Assembly: GCA_016184125.1 (NCBI GenBank)
Contig: JACPDG010000039.1
Coordinates: forward strand, 62,001 to 126,000
DNA length: 64,000 nucleotides
Direction of reading: 5' to 3'
From: Candidatus Rokuibacteriota bacterium
GTDB lineage: Bacteria; Methylomirabilota; Methylomirabilia; Rokubacteriales; CSP1-6
Part shown: in pieces, positions 44,676 to 52,524 of the stretch
Position numbering within the stretch: position 1 is the stretch's first letter
Layout: the number at the start of each line of letters is the position of its first letter
Position numbers and translations under genes: made by a program
The notes under the pieces: generated by a model
The model's database searches: none
What the model saw: only the letters and a program-made list of their open reading frames with translations
What the model was told of the DNA's origin: nothing

Positions 44676-44683
44676 CTCTTTGT

Positions 44684-44785
44684 CATGGGGGGGAGCGAGC
44701 AGCCGCTCCTCCCCCAAGCCCCCCCACCGCATTGTTCGGTGACGCGCGTGAGACCGGCCGCTACCCCGGCGACAGGCCCCGGCCG
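44684..44785 (-). repeat. Variant composite repeat with different hairpin-1 sequence, copy R14
   Basis: Hairpin 1 has GGGGGGGAGCG / CGCTCCTCCCCC arms (11 bp, one bulge) and a new loop, followed by AAGCCCCCCC and a CGGCCGCTACCCCGGCGACAGGCCCCGGCCG second hairpin. On the minus strand it ends CCCCCCCATGAC, just upstream of the SDR start. Confidence 0.7.
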
Positions 44786-44818
44786 CCTCACGTGTCCTCG
44801 CTTCATGAGCAGTCGCGG

Positions 44819-45835
44819 CTAGAGTGCCAGTTCAGCCACGGTGCGCATCGCGGTCGCGTCGCCGCCGATCATGAGGGTCGTGACGCCCGCGTCCTTCCAC
44901 GCGGCGAGCTGCTCGCGGATGCGCTCGCGGGGACCGCAGAGCGCGACCTCGTCCACGAGCGCGTCCGGCACCGCGGCCTCGGCCTCCTTCTTCCTGCCCG
45001 ACAGGTAGAGATCCTGGATGCGGCGCGCGGCGTCCTCGTAGCCGTACCGCTGCGCGAGCTGGTTGTAGAAGTTCCGGCCGCGCGCGCCCATCCCGCCCAC
45101 GTACAGCGCCAGGCGCGGCTTGATGACCGCGCGACACGCGTCCACGTCGTTCCCGACGACGACCGCGGCCGACGGCATGATGTCGAACCGCGGCTTCGGC
45201 CCTGACGTCCGGAAGCCCTCGTTGAGCCATTCGCGGTACATCGTCATCCGGTGTGGCGAGAAGAAGATCGGGATCCAGCCGTCGGCGATCTCGGCGGCCA
45301 GCGCCACGTTCTTCGGGCCGATCGCGGCGAGATAGAGGGGCAGGTCGGCGCGCCCGTGCACGATCGACTTGAGCGGCTTGCCGAGACCGGTGGCGTCAGG
45401 GCCCGCATACGGGATCTGGTAGTACTGCCCCCGGTACTCGACCGGCTTCTCGCGCCTGAGCACGGCCCGCACGATGTCGACGTACTCGCGCGTCTTCGCG
45501 ATCGGCTTGCCGAACGGCTGGCCGTGCCATCCCTCGACGACCTGGGGGCCCGACACGCCGAGCCCCATCCGGAAGCGACCGCCGGAGAGCGCGTCCAGCG
45601 TCATCGCGGTCATCGCCGCCATGGCGGGCGTGCGTCCCGGGATCTGCATGATCGCCGTGCCGACGTGGATGCGGCCGGTGCGCGCCGCGATCCACGAGGC
45701 GGGAACGACGGCGTCAGACCCGTAGGCCTCGGCGGTCCAGATCGAATCGAACCCGAGGCGCTCGGCCTCGAGCACGCGCTCCATGTCGATCGCCACCTGC
45801 GCGCCCGAGTAGCTCAGATGCAGCGCCAGCTTCAT
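44819..45835 (-). CDS. LLM-class F420-dependent oxidoreductase
   Basis: 338-aa luciferase-like TIM-barrel protein. It begins [42 protein letters not shown], and continues with the glycine-rich [21 protein letters not shown] and [23 protein letters not shown]. This pattern fits the F420 (not FMN) group. Substrate unknown; genomes of this type carry many paralogues. The ATG at 45835 has GGAGGCAGGGACG upstream. The ORF of the alkyltransferase-like gene runs into its first 120 bases in another frame. Confidence 0.9.
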   Translation of the reverse strand: MKLALHLSYSGAQVAIDMERVLEAERLGFDSIWTAEAYGSDAVVPASWIAARTGRIHVGTAIMQIPGRTPAMAAMTAMTLDALSGGRFRMGLGVSGPQVVEGWHGQPFGKPIAKTREYVDIVRAVLRREKPVEYRGQYYQIPYAGPDATGLGKPLKSIVHGRADLPLYLAAIGPKNVALAAEIADGWIPIFFSPHRMTMYREWLNEGFRTSGPKPRFDIMPSAAVVVGNDVDACRAVIKPRLALYVGGMGARGRNFYNQLAQRYGYEDAARRIQDLYLSGRKKEAEAAVPDALVDEVALCGPRERIREQLAAWKDAGVTTLMIGGDATAMRTVAELAL

Positions 45836-46301
45836 CGTCCCTGCCTCCTGATGTCATGGGGGGACTATCGATGCCCCCGACACTCGTACGAAGGGGGCTC
45901 ACGCCCCCCTCGTACTCCCCCGGCCCCGCGCTCGGAGCGCCCCGGCAGGGCCGTGGCGCTCCTCGACCACCGGATTCGTTCACGGGCTCAGGCTGCCACC
46001 GGTATCGTGAGAGGCTCACGCGTCCCCGACGGACGGCGACGCCTTCCTGCTCGAGCAAGATCTCCTGCGTCAGCATCGACGCGACGCGCGCGCGCCGGCT
46101 GATGCGGCCCGCCGCGTTCACCACCCGATGCCACGGCAGCCCCTTCGGACAGCGCCGCATCGCCGTCCCGACGGCGCGCGCCGCACGCGGACGGTCCAGG
46201 ACGACCGCCACCTGCCCGTACGTGACGACACGCCCCGGCGGCACGCGCGCCACGAATCGGTACACCTGCTCCGCGAACAACGGTGTGGGGGGCCCCGACA
46301 T
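45714..46301 (-). CDS. Alkyltransferase-like (ATL/MGMT-family) protein with repeat-derived ends
   Basis: DNA-binding protein of the O6-methylguanine-DNA methyltransferase family. The core is [53 protein letters not shown], with PWHRV in place of the catalytic PCHRV, so it can bind but not transfer alkyl groups. Normal ATLs are about 105 aa and end near YRWQP. Here the frame runs on through a hairpin repeat ([12 protein letters not shown] ... SPPM) and into the LLM gene, to 195 aa. The first residues (MSGPPTP) are also repeat sequence; a GTG a few codons in (VYRFVARV) is an alternative start. The true stop may have been lost. Confidence 0.7.
   Translation of the reverse strand: MSGPPTPLFAEQVYRFVARVPPGRVVTYGQVAVVLDRPRAARAVGTAMRRCPKGLPWHRVVNAAGRISRRARVASMLTQEILLEQEGVAVRRGRVSLSRYRWQPEPVNESGGRGAPRPCRGAPSAGPGEYEGGVSPLRTSVGGIDSPPMTSGGRDDEAGAASELLGRAGGDRHGARARGRAPRVRFDLDRRGLRV
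45855..45990 (-). repeat. Composite repeat, copy R15, forms the tail of the ATL ORF
   Basis: Minus-strand reading: GAGCCCGTGAACGAATCCGG, GAGCGCCACGGCCCTGCCGGGGCGCTC, GGGGGAGTACGAGGGGGGCG with GCCCCCTTCGTAC, then GGGGGCATCGATAGTCCCCCCATGAC. Very similar to R18. Confidence 0.9.
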
Positions 46302-46380
46302 GGCCCCCCACGCCCCCCCAACGCTCGCAACCGGCCCGGGAAACCCGGGCCGGTGCTCGACCCTGGGCTCGGTCAGGGGA
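46284..46380 (-). repeat. Composite double-hairpin repeat, copy R16
   Basis: GTGGGGGGCCCCGACATGGCCCCCCAC, CAACGCTCGCAACC, then the perfect hairpin CCGGCCCGGG/CCCGGGCCGG with AAA loop. It contains the ATG used for the ATL gene. Confidence 0.9.
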
Positions 46381-46384
46381 CGCG

Positions 46385-46511
46385 GTGTGGGGGGCCCCGA
46401 AATGGCCCCCGACCATCGCACGAAGGGGGCTGACGCCCCCCTCGGACTCCCCCGGCCCCGACGCTCGGAGCGCCCCGGGAGACCCGTGGCGCTCCTCGAC
46501 TCCTCCGACAT
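46385..46511 (-). repeat. Composite repeat, hybrid of both subtypes, copy R17
   Basis: Starts with GTGGGGGGCCCCGAAATGGCCCCC, followed by the CGAAGGGGGCTGACGCCCCCCTCG block of the R15/R18 type and GCGCCCCGGGAGACCCGTGGCGC. It lies between the ABC exporter gene and R16. Confidence 0.9.
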
Positions 46512-46515
46512 GCTC

Positions 46516-48351
46516 CTATGCCGTTCGCGCGCCCATCGAGAGCTCGTACAGCTTGGCGTAGAGGCCACCGGCGCGGAGCAAGGTCTGGTGCGTGCCTTCC
46601 TCGTGCACGCGGCCACGGTGCAGCACGAGCATGCGATCGGCGCCCTGAATCGTCGCCAGCCGGTGCGCGATCGTGACCGTCGTGCGCCCGGCGACGAGCT
46701 CCCGCATGGCCTCCTGGATCAGTCGCTCCGATCCGGGATCGACGCTCGACGTCGCCTCGTCCAGGATCAGGACGGCGGGATTGTACACAAGCGCTCGCGC
46801 GATCGCCAGAAGCTGGCGCTGTCCCTGCGAGACGTTGTGCCCGCGCTCGCCGAGCTCCTCCCCGAGGCCGCGCGGCAGCGACTCGATGAACGTCCGTGCG
46901 TTCGCGAGCTTCACGGCCCGATCGAGGTCGGCGCTCGACACCGTGCCGTCGGCGCCGAGCCGGAGGTTCGCCTCGACCGTCCCCGTGAACAGCAGCGTGT
47001 CCTGGAACACGATGCCGACGTGCCGGCGCAGCCGCTCGAGGTCCCACTCGCGGACGTCGACGCCGTCGACGAGCACCTGGCCCCGCACGACGTCGTACGA
47101 GCGGTTCAGCAACCGCGCGCACGTCGTCTTCCCCTCGCCGGTCGCGCCGACGATCGCCACGTGCTCGCCGCGCGCCACCTGGAACGAGCAGTCGCGGAGC
47201 ACCCAGTCCTCGCCCTCGTACGCGAACCAGACCCCGCGGAACTCGAGCGCCGGCGTCCCGGCCGTCGGCCGCGCGATGGAGGGCGACGCCGGCGAGACGA
47301 TCGCGGGCCGCACCTCGAGCAGGCCGAAGATCCGCTCCGAGGAAGCCATCGCCGCCTGCATGACCGCGTACTTGGCGCCGAGGTCGCGGATCGGCAGGAA
47401 GAAGCGATGGGTGTACTGCATGAACGCGACCAGCGCGCCGAAGGTCAGGCCGCCGGACGCGATCTGTGACCCGCCGTACCAGACGAGCAGCGCGAGCGCG
47501 ACGGACCCCAGCGCCTCGACCGAGGCGTAGAGCGACGCCTCGAACATCGTCGAGCCGAACAGCGCGCGCCGGTAGTCGCCGTTCAGACGGCGAAACGATG
47601 CGTGCTCGTGGCGCTCCCGGGCGAAGAGCTGGATCACGCTCATGCCCTGGAGCGACTCCTGGAGGAACCCGTTCAGGCGCGCGAGGCGGCGCCGCACCTC
47701 GCGGTACGCGTCCCGGGAGCGCACGCGGAAGTACGCGGCGGCGACGAGGAGCGCCGGCACGATCGAGAACGTGACCAGCGCCAGCCGCCAGTCCATCCAG
47801 AGCATGATCGCGACGACGCCGGCGAGCGTCACGACGTCGGCGACGACGGCGAAGAGGCCCCCGGTGAAGGCGTCGTTCACGGCCTCGACGTCGTTCAGCA
47901 CGCGCGTCATCAGCCGGCCCACCGGGTTCCGGTCGAAGAACCGCGCGTCGAGCGCCAGGAGGCGCTCGAAGAGCGCCGCTCGCAGGTCGTGCATCACCCG
48001 CTGCCCCGTGAGGTGCATCAGGTACGACTCCACGGTGTGGAGCGCGTAGAGCGCGGCGAGCGTCGCGAGGTAGAACCCGGCGATCGTGGCGAGGCCCGCC
48101 CAGTCGGCGCGCAGGATGTGCTCGTCGATCGCGACCTTCACGAGCCACGGCTGCAGGAGCTCGACGGCCGCGACGACCGGGAACAGGAGCATGCCCGCTA
48201 CGACCAGCCGCCGGTGCGGGCGGGTGGTCTGCCAGAGCCGCGCGATCAGTCGCCGGTCGAACGCGCGTCCCAGGACCTCGTCGTCGGCGTCAGTTCGAGC
48301 AACAATCGACCGCCGCGGCGGTCGATTGGTGCGCGATCTCTCACGGCGCAT
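46516..48351 (-). CDS. ABC transporter, fused membrane and ATPase domains (half-exporter 2)
   Basis: 611-aa type IV ABC half-exporter, probable heterodimer partner of the next gene. Six membrane helices (residues about 50-350), then Walker A GATGEGKTT, signature NVSQGQRQLLAIARAL, Walker B VLILDEATSSVD, and H-loop IAHRLAT. Walker A has Glu where Ser is usual (GATGEGKT), as in some heterodimers. The start at ATG 48351 overlaps the previous gene by 11 bases. The first 20 residues (RRERSRTNRPPRRSIVART) come from a 48-bp palindrome also found in the ceramidase-like gene. Substrate unknown (multidrug or lipid). Confidence 0.9.
   Translation of the reverse strand: MRRERSRTNRPPRRSIVARTDADDEVLGRAFDRRLIARLWQTTRPHRRLVVAGMLLFPVVAAVELLQPWLVKVAIDEHILRADWAGLATIAGFYLATLAALYALHTVESYLMHLTGQRVMHDLRAALFERLLALDARFFDRNPVGRLMTRVLNDVEAVNDAFTGGLFAVVADVVTLAGVVAIMLWMDWRLALVTFSIVPALLVAAAYFRVRSRDAYREVRRRLARLNGFLQESLQGMSVIQLFARERHEHASFRRLNGDYRRALFGSTMFEASLYASVEALGSVALALLVWYGGSQIASGGLTFGALVAFMQYTHRFFLPIRDLGAKYAVMQAAMASSERIFGLLEVRPAIVSPASPSIARPTAGTPALEFRGVWFAYEGEDWVLRDCSFQVARGEHVAIVGATGEGKTTCARLLNRSYDVVRGQVLVDGVDVREWDLERLRRHVGIVFQDTLLFTGTVEANLRLGADGTVSSADLDRAVKLANARTFIESLPRGLGEELGERGHNVSQGQRQLLAIARALVYNPAVLILDEATSSVDPGSERLIQEAMRELVAGRTTVTIAHRLATIQGADRMLVLHRGRVHEEGTHQTLLRAGGLYAKLYELSMGARTA
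48292..48339 (-). repeat. 48-bp palindrome in the ABC exporter gene, coding copy B
   Basis: Arms AGTTCGAGCAACAATCGACCGCC / GGCGGTCGATTGGTGCGCGATCT; the outer right arm has diverged. Read in frame as NRPPRRSIVART near the N terminus. Same frame and orientation to the gene as copy A (15345-15392). Confidence 0.9.
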
Positions 48352-50101
48352 GCGCGATCTCTTCCTCGAGCTGCTGGATGCGCCAGAGCCGTGCGTAGAG
48401 GCCGCCCCGCTCGATGAGCGCGTCGTGTGTCCCGGTCTCGACGACACGGCCGGCGTCGAGCACGACGATGCGGTCCGCGGCGCGCGCCGCCCGCAGCCGG
48501 TGGGTCGTCAGCAGCACCGTGCGGCCGTGCAGCGCGCCCGCGAGGTTCCCGAGGATCTCCTCCTCCTTCGCCGCGTCGACGTTCGCGAAGACGTCGTCGA
48601 GGACGAGGATGGGCGCCTCGCCCGCGAGCGCGCGGGCGAGCGCGACGCGCTGCCGCTGCCCGCCCGACAGCGTCAGGCCGCGCTCGCCGACGACCGTGTC
48701 GAGGCCTCGCGGAAGCCCCTCGATCTCTTCGGCGACGCCGGCCAGCACGATGGCCTGCTTGGCCTCGACCTGATCGACGTCCGGCCGCGCGAGCGTCACG
48801 TTGTCCTGGATCGAGCGCGAGAACAGGAACGACTCCTGCGGCACGTACGCGACGTCCCCGCGCAGCGTCGCAAGGTCCATCGCCGTGACGTCCTGCCCCC
48901 CGACGAAGACGGTGCCGATCGGCGGATCCCACAGGCGTACCAGGAGCAGCCCGAGCGTGGACTTCCCGCTGCCTGTCGGCCCGACCACGGCCACCACCTC
49001 GCCCTCGCCGACCTCGAAGGTCACGTCGACCAGCGCCGGCGCGCGGTCGCCGTACGTGAACGCCAGACCGCGGAACGCGAGGGCGCGGGAGCGCGGCGCG
49101 GGACCTCCGCGCGGCACGCGTCGTGACGCCTCGGTCCGCTCGACGTCAGGTACCGCCTCGACGACCTCCTGGATGCGCCCCATCGACGTGAGGCCGCGGC
49201 GGACCATGGACAGCGTCCACCCGAGCGCCAGCGTCGGCCACGCGAGGTACGCGAGGTACCCGTTGAACGCGACGAGCGAGCCGAGCGTGATCCGGCCTTC
49301 GACGACCGCGAGGCCTCCGGCCCAGAGGACGACGAGCGTCCCGACGCCGGCGATCAGGCTCATCAGCGGCGTGAACTGCGCCTGGATCCGCGAGAGCGCC
49401 AGCGCGTGCCGCAGGTATGCCGCGCTCGCCTGGCCGAACGTCTCCCGCGCCTGGCCCTCCATCGCATACGCGCGAACGACGCTCATCCCGGCGAGATGCT
49501 CCTGCACCCGCCCCGACAGCACGCCGAGCTGGCCCTGCATCGCCTCCGTCCGCTCGTGCACGAGCGAGGTGAAGCGACGCGCCAGCAAGATCATCGCGGG
49601 AAACGGCAGCATCGCCCAGAGCGTGAGCCACGGGTCCACGACGACCATCGCGGCGATCGCGCCGACGAAGGCGAACGTCGTCTGGATCATGCTCACGCCA
49701 CCGAACCCGACGACGGTCTTCACGCCGGACACGTCGCTCGTTGCGCGGGCCATCAGGTCTCCCGTCGGGTAGCGAGTGAACAGCGCCGGGGGAAAGCGCG
49801 TCAGGCTCGCGTACAGGTCGTCCCGGATGTCCGCCTCCACGCGCTGGGCCGCCCCGATCATCGCCAGGCGTGACCCGAGACGCGCGGCGGCGTTGATCGC
49901 CGCGAGCCCCAGGATGGATCCCACGAACACACCGAGCGCCGCGTTCGCGGCGTCGGTCTCGAGCGCTTCCACCGCGCGCTTCACGGTCCACGGGATCCCG
50001 AGGCTCGCGAGCGTGGCGATGGCGAGACAGAGGACGCCCCCCACGTAGCGAGCCCGGTAGCGCGAGGCGTAGCGCCAGAGCGCCCGAGCGGAAGCGCTCA
50101 G
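48341..50101 (-). CDS. ABC transporter, fused membrane and ATPase domains (half-exporter 1), probable CTG start
   Basis: 586-aa half-exporter of the MdlA/YheI type. Membrane helices, EAA-like loop, then Walker A GPTGSGKST, signature LTLSGGQRQRVALARAL, Walker B ILVLDDVFANVD (Asp in place of the catalytic Glu, so a degenerate site is likely) and LTTHRLRA. The track starts at a GTG (50044), but that would cut off the first helix lead (ALWRYASRYRARYV). In frame upstream, CTG at 50101 forms a CTGA overlap with the panE stop and has GGGGAGG 5 bases before it. No ATG, GTG or TTG exists in between. I therefore propose a CTG start. Confidence 0.85.
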   Translation of the reverse strand: MSASARALWRYASRYRARYVGGVLCLAIATLASLGIPWTVKRAVEALETDAANAALGVFVGSILGLAAINAAARLGSRLAMIGAAQRVEADIRDDLYASLTRFPPALFTRYPTGDLMARATSDVSGVKTVVGFGGVSMIQTTFAFVGAIAAMVVVDPWLTLWAMLPFPAMILLARRFTSLVHERTEAMQGQLGVLSGRVQEHLAGMSVVRAYAMEGQARETFGQASAAYLRHALALSRIQAQFTPLMSLIAGVGTLVVLWAGGLAVVEGRITLGSLVAFNGYLAYLAWPTLALGWTLSMVRRGLTSMGRIQEVVEAVPDVERTEASRRVPRGGPAPRSRALAFRGLAFTYGDRAPALVDVTFEVGEGEVVAVVGPTGSGKSTLGLLLVRLWDPPIGTVFVGGQDVTAMDLATLRGDVAYVPQESFLFSRSIQDNVTLARPDVDQVEAKQAIVLAGVAEEIEGLPRGLDTVVGERGLTLSGGQRQRVALARALAGEAPILVLDDVFANVDAAKEEEILGNLAGALHGRTVLLTTHRLRAARAADRIVVLDAGRVVETGTHDALIERGGLYARLWRIQQLEEEIAHAP

Positions 50102-51096
50102 CCCTGCCTCCCCTCGGGCGCGGCCGCGCGCCCCTCGGGCGCGGCCGCGCGCCCCTCGGGCGCGGCCGCGCGCCCCTCGGCGACCTGGCCTGCCGCGTGG
50201 GGCTTGAGCGCCGCGTAGACGGCGAACAGCATCGGTGTCGGCACCCCGAGGCGCTCACCGAGGCGCACGGCGTGGCCGTGCAGCGTCTCGAGCTCCAGGC
50301 GCTTGCCCTGGAGCAGGTCGTGGTGGAGGGACGACGTCGTCTCCGGCCCGAGCGCCGCGGCGGTCTTCATGATCGTCTCGACCACGTCGGCGGCCATGCC
50401 TGCCCCCGCACGCGCGCCGAGCGCGGCGAGCTCCTCGAGCATCATCCGGTACATCCGCCACGTCTCGGGCACCGGACGAATCACCCCGGTGCTGGCGCGC
50501 GTGAGCGCGGTCATGCCCGCCTGCGCGCAGATGAACAGGTACTTCTCCCAGAGCACGCGACGGATCTCCGTCGAGACCTCCACCGGGACCCCGGCGTTCG
50601 CGAGCGCGTCGCGCAGGCGCTCGACGCGCGGCGTGAGACGCCCGTCCATCTCGCCGAGCACGATCCGCCCCAGGAACCGGTGCGCGACGACGCCGGGCGA
50701 CTCGATCGTCGCGAAGACGTACGCGGCGCCGCCGAGCGCGTGGCCGGCGCCGAGCGCCGCGTCGATCTTCTCCGGCCCGTCGACGCCGTTCTGCAGCGTC
50801 AGGACCGGCGTGTCGCGACCGACGACCGGCCGGATCGTCTCGAGCGCCCGGGCGGTGTCGAATCCCTTCACGGAGAGGACCACGGCGTCGGCCCGTGGCC
50901 GGCCCTCGAGCGACGTCGCGACCTCCGGCTTCGCGAGCCACTCGCCCTCGATCATCGACCGCACGCGAAGCCCCCGGTACCGGATCGCGTCCGCGTGCGC
51001 ACCGCGCGCGACCATCGTGACCGCCTCGCCCGCGCGCGCGAGCTTGCCCCCGAAGTATCCGCCCACACCACCTGCGCCCATGACGACGATGTGCAT
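50098..51096 (-). CDS. panE: 2-dehydropantoate 2-reductase (ketopantoate reductase family)
   Basis: NADPH-dependent reductase of pantothenate synthesis, or a paralogue acting on another 2-oxo acid. 332 aa with the Rossmann motif GAGGVGGYFGGKLARAGE, NGVDGPEKI, the Lys in LWEKYLF and the C-terminal ELETLHGHAVRLGERLGVPTPM. ATG 51096. The C terminus carries three extra PEGRAAA units from the same 21-bp tandem repeat found in kdsD, and the native end is probably near LKPHAAG. Next to two ABC exporter genes, which is not a pantothenate context. Confidence 0.85.
   Translation of the reverse strand: MHIVVMGAGGVGGYFGGKLARAGEAVTMVARGAHADAIRYRGLRVRSMIEGEWLAKPEVATSLEGRPRADAVVLSVKGFDTARALETIRPVVGRDTPVLTLQNGVDGPEKIDAALGAGHALGGAAYVFATIESPGVVAHRFLGRIVLGEMDGRLTPRVERLRDALANAGVPVEVSTEIRRVLWEKYLFICAQAGMTALTRASTGVIRPVPETWRMYRMMLEELAALGARAGAGMAADVVETIMKTAAALGPETTSSLHHDLLQGKRLELETLHGHAVRLGERLGVPTPMLFAVYAALKPHAAGQVAEGRAAAPEGRAAAPEGRAAAPEGRQG
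50119..50181 (-). repeat. 21-bp tandem repeat, 3 units, in frame at the 3' end of panE
   Basis: CGCGGCCGCGCGCCCCTCGGG three times (last base differs in the third unit). Encodes [21 protein letters not shown]. Identical in unit and copy number to 6671-6733. Confidence 0.95.
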
Positions 51097-51125
51097 GCTC
51101 TCGATGCTCCGAGAGCGGTCGGGTC

Positions 51126-51153
51126 TTGTCAAGCCGGCGTCGCCGTGTGATAC
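51126..51153 (+). promoter_or_regulatory. Promoter for the inositol monophosphatase gene
   Basis: TTGTCA (51126-51131), 16-base spacer, TGATAC (51148-51153). Transcription would begin near 51160, only about 8 bases before the ATG at 51168, and no Shine-Dalgarno fits in between. Confidence 0.6.
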
Positions 51154-51167
51154 AGTCAGCACTCGTC

Positions 51168-51959
51168 ATGTCGTCGCTCGAACGCCGCGTGGCGGTCGAC
51201 GCCGCGCGCGCGGCCGGCCAGTTGCTCCGTGCCGAGCTGTGGGGTCCGCGGCGCATCGCCTTCAAGGGCACCCCGACCAATCTCGTCACCGAGATGGATG
51301 CGCGCGCCGAAGCCCTCATCACCGCGCGCCTGCGCGAGAGCTTCCCACACGACGCGATCCTCGCCGAGGAAGGCGGCGCCACGAGTGGCGAATCGGGGCG
51401 GCGCTGGATCGTCGACCCGCTCGACGGCACCACGAACTACGCGCACGGGCTGCCGATCTTCGCGGTCTCCATCGGTCTCGAGGTCGCGGGCCGCGTCGCG
51501 CTCGGCGTCGTCCACGACCCGAACATGGACGAGCTCTTCGTCGCCGAGCGTGGCGCGGGTGCGTGGCTCGGCGGAGAGCGTCTTGTCGTCTCCGCGACGG
51601 CGACGCTGAACGAGAGCCTGCTCGCGACGGGACTGCCGTACAACGTGCGCGAGACGCCGGACAACAACCTCGCCGAGTTCTCCGCGTTCACCGTGCGCGC
51701 GCAGGGTGTGCGCCGGATCGGCTCCGCGGTGCTCTACCTCGCGTACGTGGCGGCAGGACGCCTCGACGGCTACTGGGAGCTGAGGCTCGGATCGTGGGAC
51801 GTCGCCGCGGGCGCGCTGCTCGTCGAGGAGGCCGGCGGCCGCGTCACGGATCTCGAGGGCGGTCGCCTCGACCTCGACGCCCCGCGCGTCGTCGCATCGA
51901 ACGGGAGGATCCACGAGGAGATGCTGAACGTGCTGAAGGACGTGAGGGCGGCCCGGTGA
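51168..51959 (+). CDS. Inositol monophosphatase family protein
   Basis: Mg-dependent sugar-phosphate phosphatase (SuhB-like). 263 aa with the metal site ILAEEGG, DPLDGTTNYAHGLPIFAVSIGLE, and the C-terminal GYWELRLGSWDVAAGALLVEEAGG. Real substrate may be inositol-1-P, histidinol-P or fructose-1,6-bisphosphate. The ATG at 51168 is close to its promoter (short leader). The stop overlaps DUF2889 (GTGA), so both belong together. Confidence 0.92.
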   Translation: MSSLERRVAVDAARAAGQLLRAELWGPRRIAFKGTPTNLVTEMDARAEALITARLRESFPHDAILAEEGGATSGESGRRWIVDPLDGTTNYAHGLPIFAVSIGLEVAGRVALGVVHDPNMDELFVAERGAGAWLGGERLVVSATATLNESLLATGLPYNVRETPDNNLAEFSAFTVRAQGVRRIGSAVLYLAYVAAGRLDGYWELRLGSWDVAAGALLVEEAGGRVTDLEGGRLDLDAPRVVASNGRIHEEMLNVLKDVRAAR

Positions 51960-52522
51960 GCGAGCAGACGCGCCGCCCGGTGCACACGCGAACGATCACG
52001 ATCGACGTCTTCCGGGCCGGCGACGACGAGCTCGAGGTCACGGGCCGGCTCGTCGACTCCCGGCCCGACGCGCAGCCGAGCTGGTTCGACGTCCCGCAGG
52101 GCTCGACCATCCATGACATGTCGGTCACGCTGCGCGTGCGCTACCCCGATCTCACCATCACCGCCGCGTCGTCGAGCATGACCGAGCACCCCTACACGAT
52201 CTGCCCGGACGCGATCCCGGCGCTGGGGCGCCTGGTTGGGCTGTCGGTGGCGCAGGGCTTCACGCGTGCCGTGAACGAGCGCCTGGGCCGCCAGCAGGGC
52301 TGCTCGCACATGACGGCGCTCGTGCACGCCATGGCCCCCGCGATCAAGCAGGGCGCCGGGGCCGCGTTCTTCGACGAGAACGGCTTCCCGCCGCCGGACG
52401 CCGATCTCTGGTTCATCAACACGTGCCAGGCCTGGCGTGACGGCGGCCCGCTGGTGAAGGGTCTGCGCGCGGGCGACACGGAGGGGTTGAAGGCGCTCCG
52501 GGCGCGCGGCGAGACGGCGTAG
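51956..52522 (+). CDS. DUF2889 family protein
   Basis: 188-aa soluble protein with the DUF2889 pattern: RTITIDVFRAGDDELEVTGRLVDSRP, a HDMSVTLRVRYPDLTITAA strand block, and SVAQGFTRAVNERLGRQQGCSHMTALVHAMAP containing the conserved GCSHM. The function of the family is unknown; it is common in soil proteobacteria. GTG start with a 4-base overlap to the phosphatase gene. Convergent with the ThDP enzyme gene, 3 bases apart. Confidence 0.8.
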   Translation: MSEQTRRPVHTRTITIDVFRAGDDELEVTGRLVDSRPDAQPSWFDVPQGSTIHDMSVTLRVRYPDLTITAASSSMTEHPYTICPDAIPALGRLVGLSVAQGFTRAVNERLGRQQGCSHMTALVHAMAPAIKQGAGAAFFDENGFPPPDADLWFINTCQAWRDGGPLVKGLRAGDTEGLKALRARGETA

Positions 52523-52524
52523 CG

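Noticed and set aside
46302-46616. N-terminal extension of the ATL ORF
   Set aside because: Encoded by repeats R16/R17 and the end of the ABC exporter gene in another frame.
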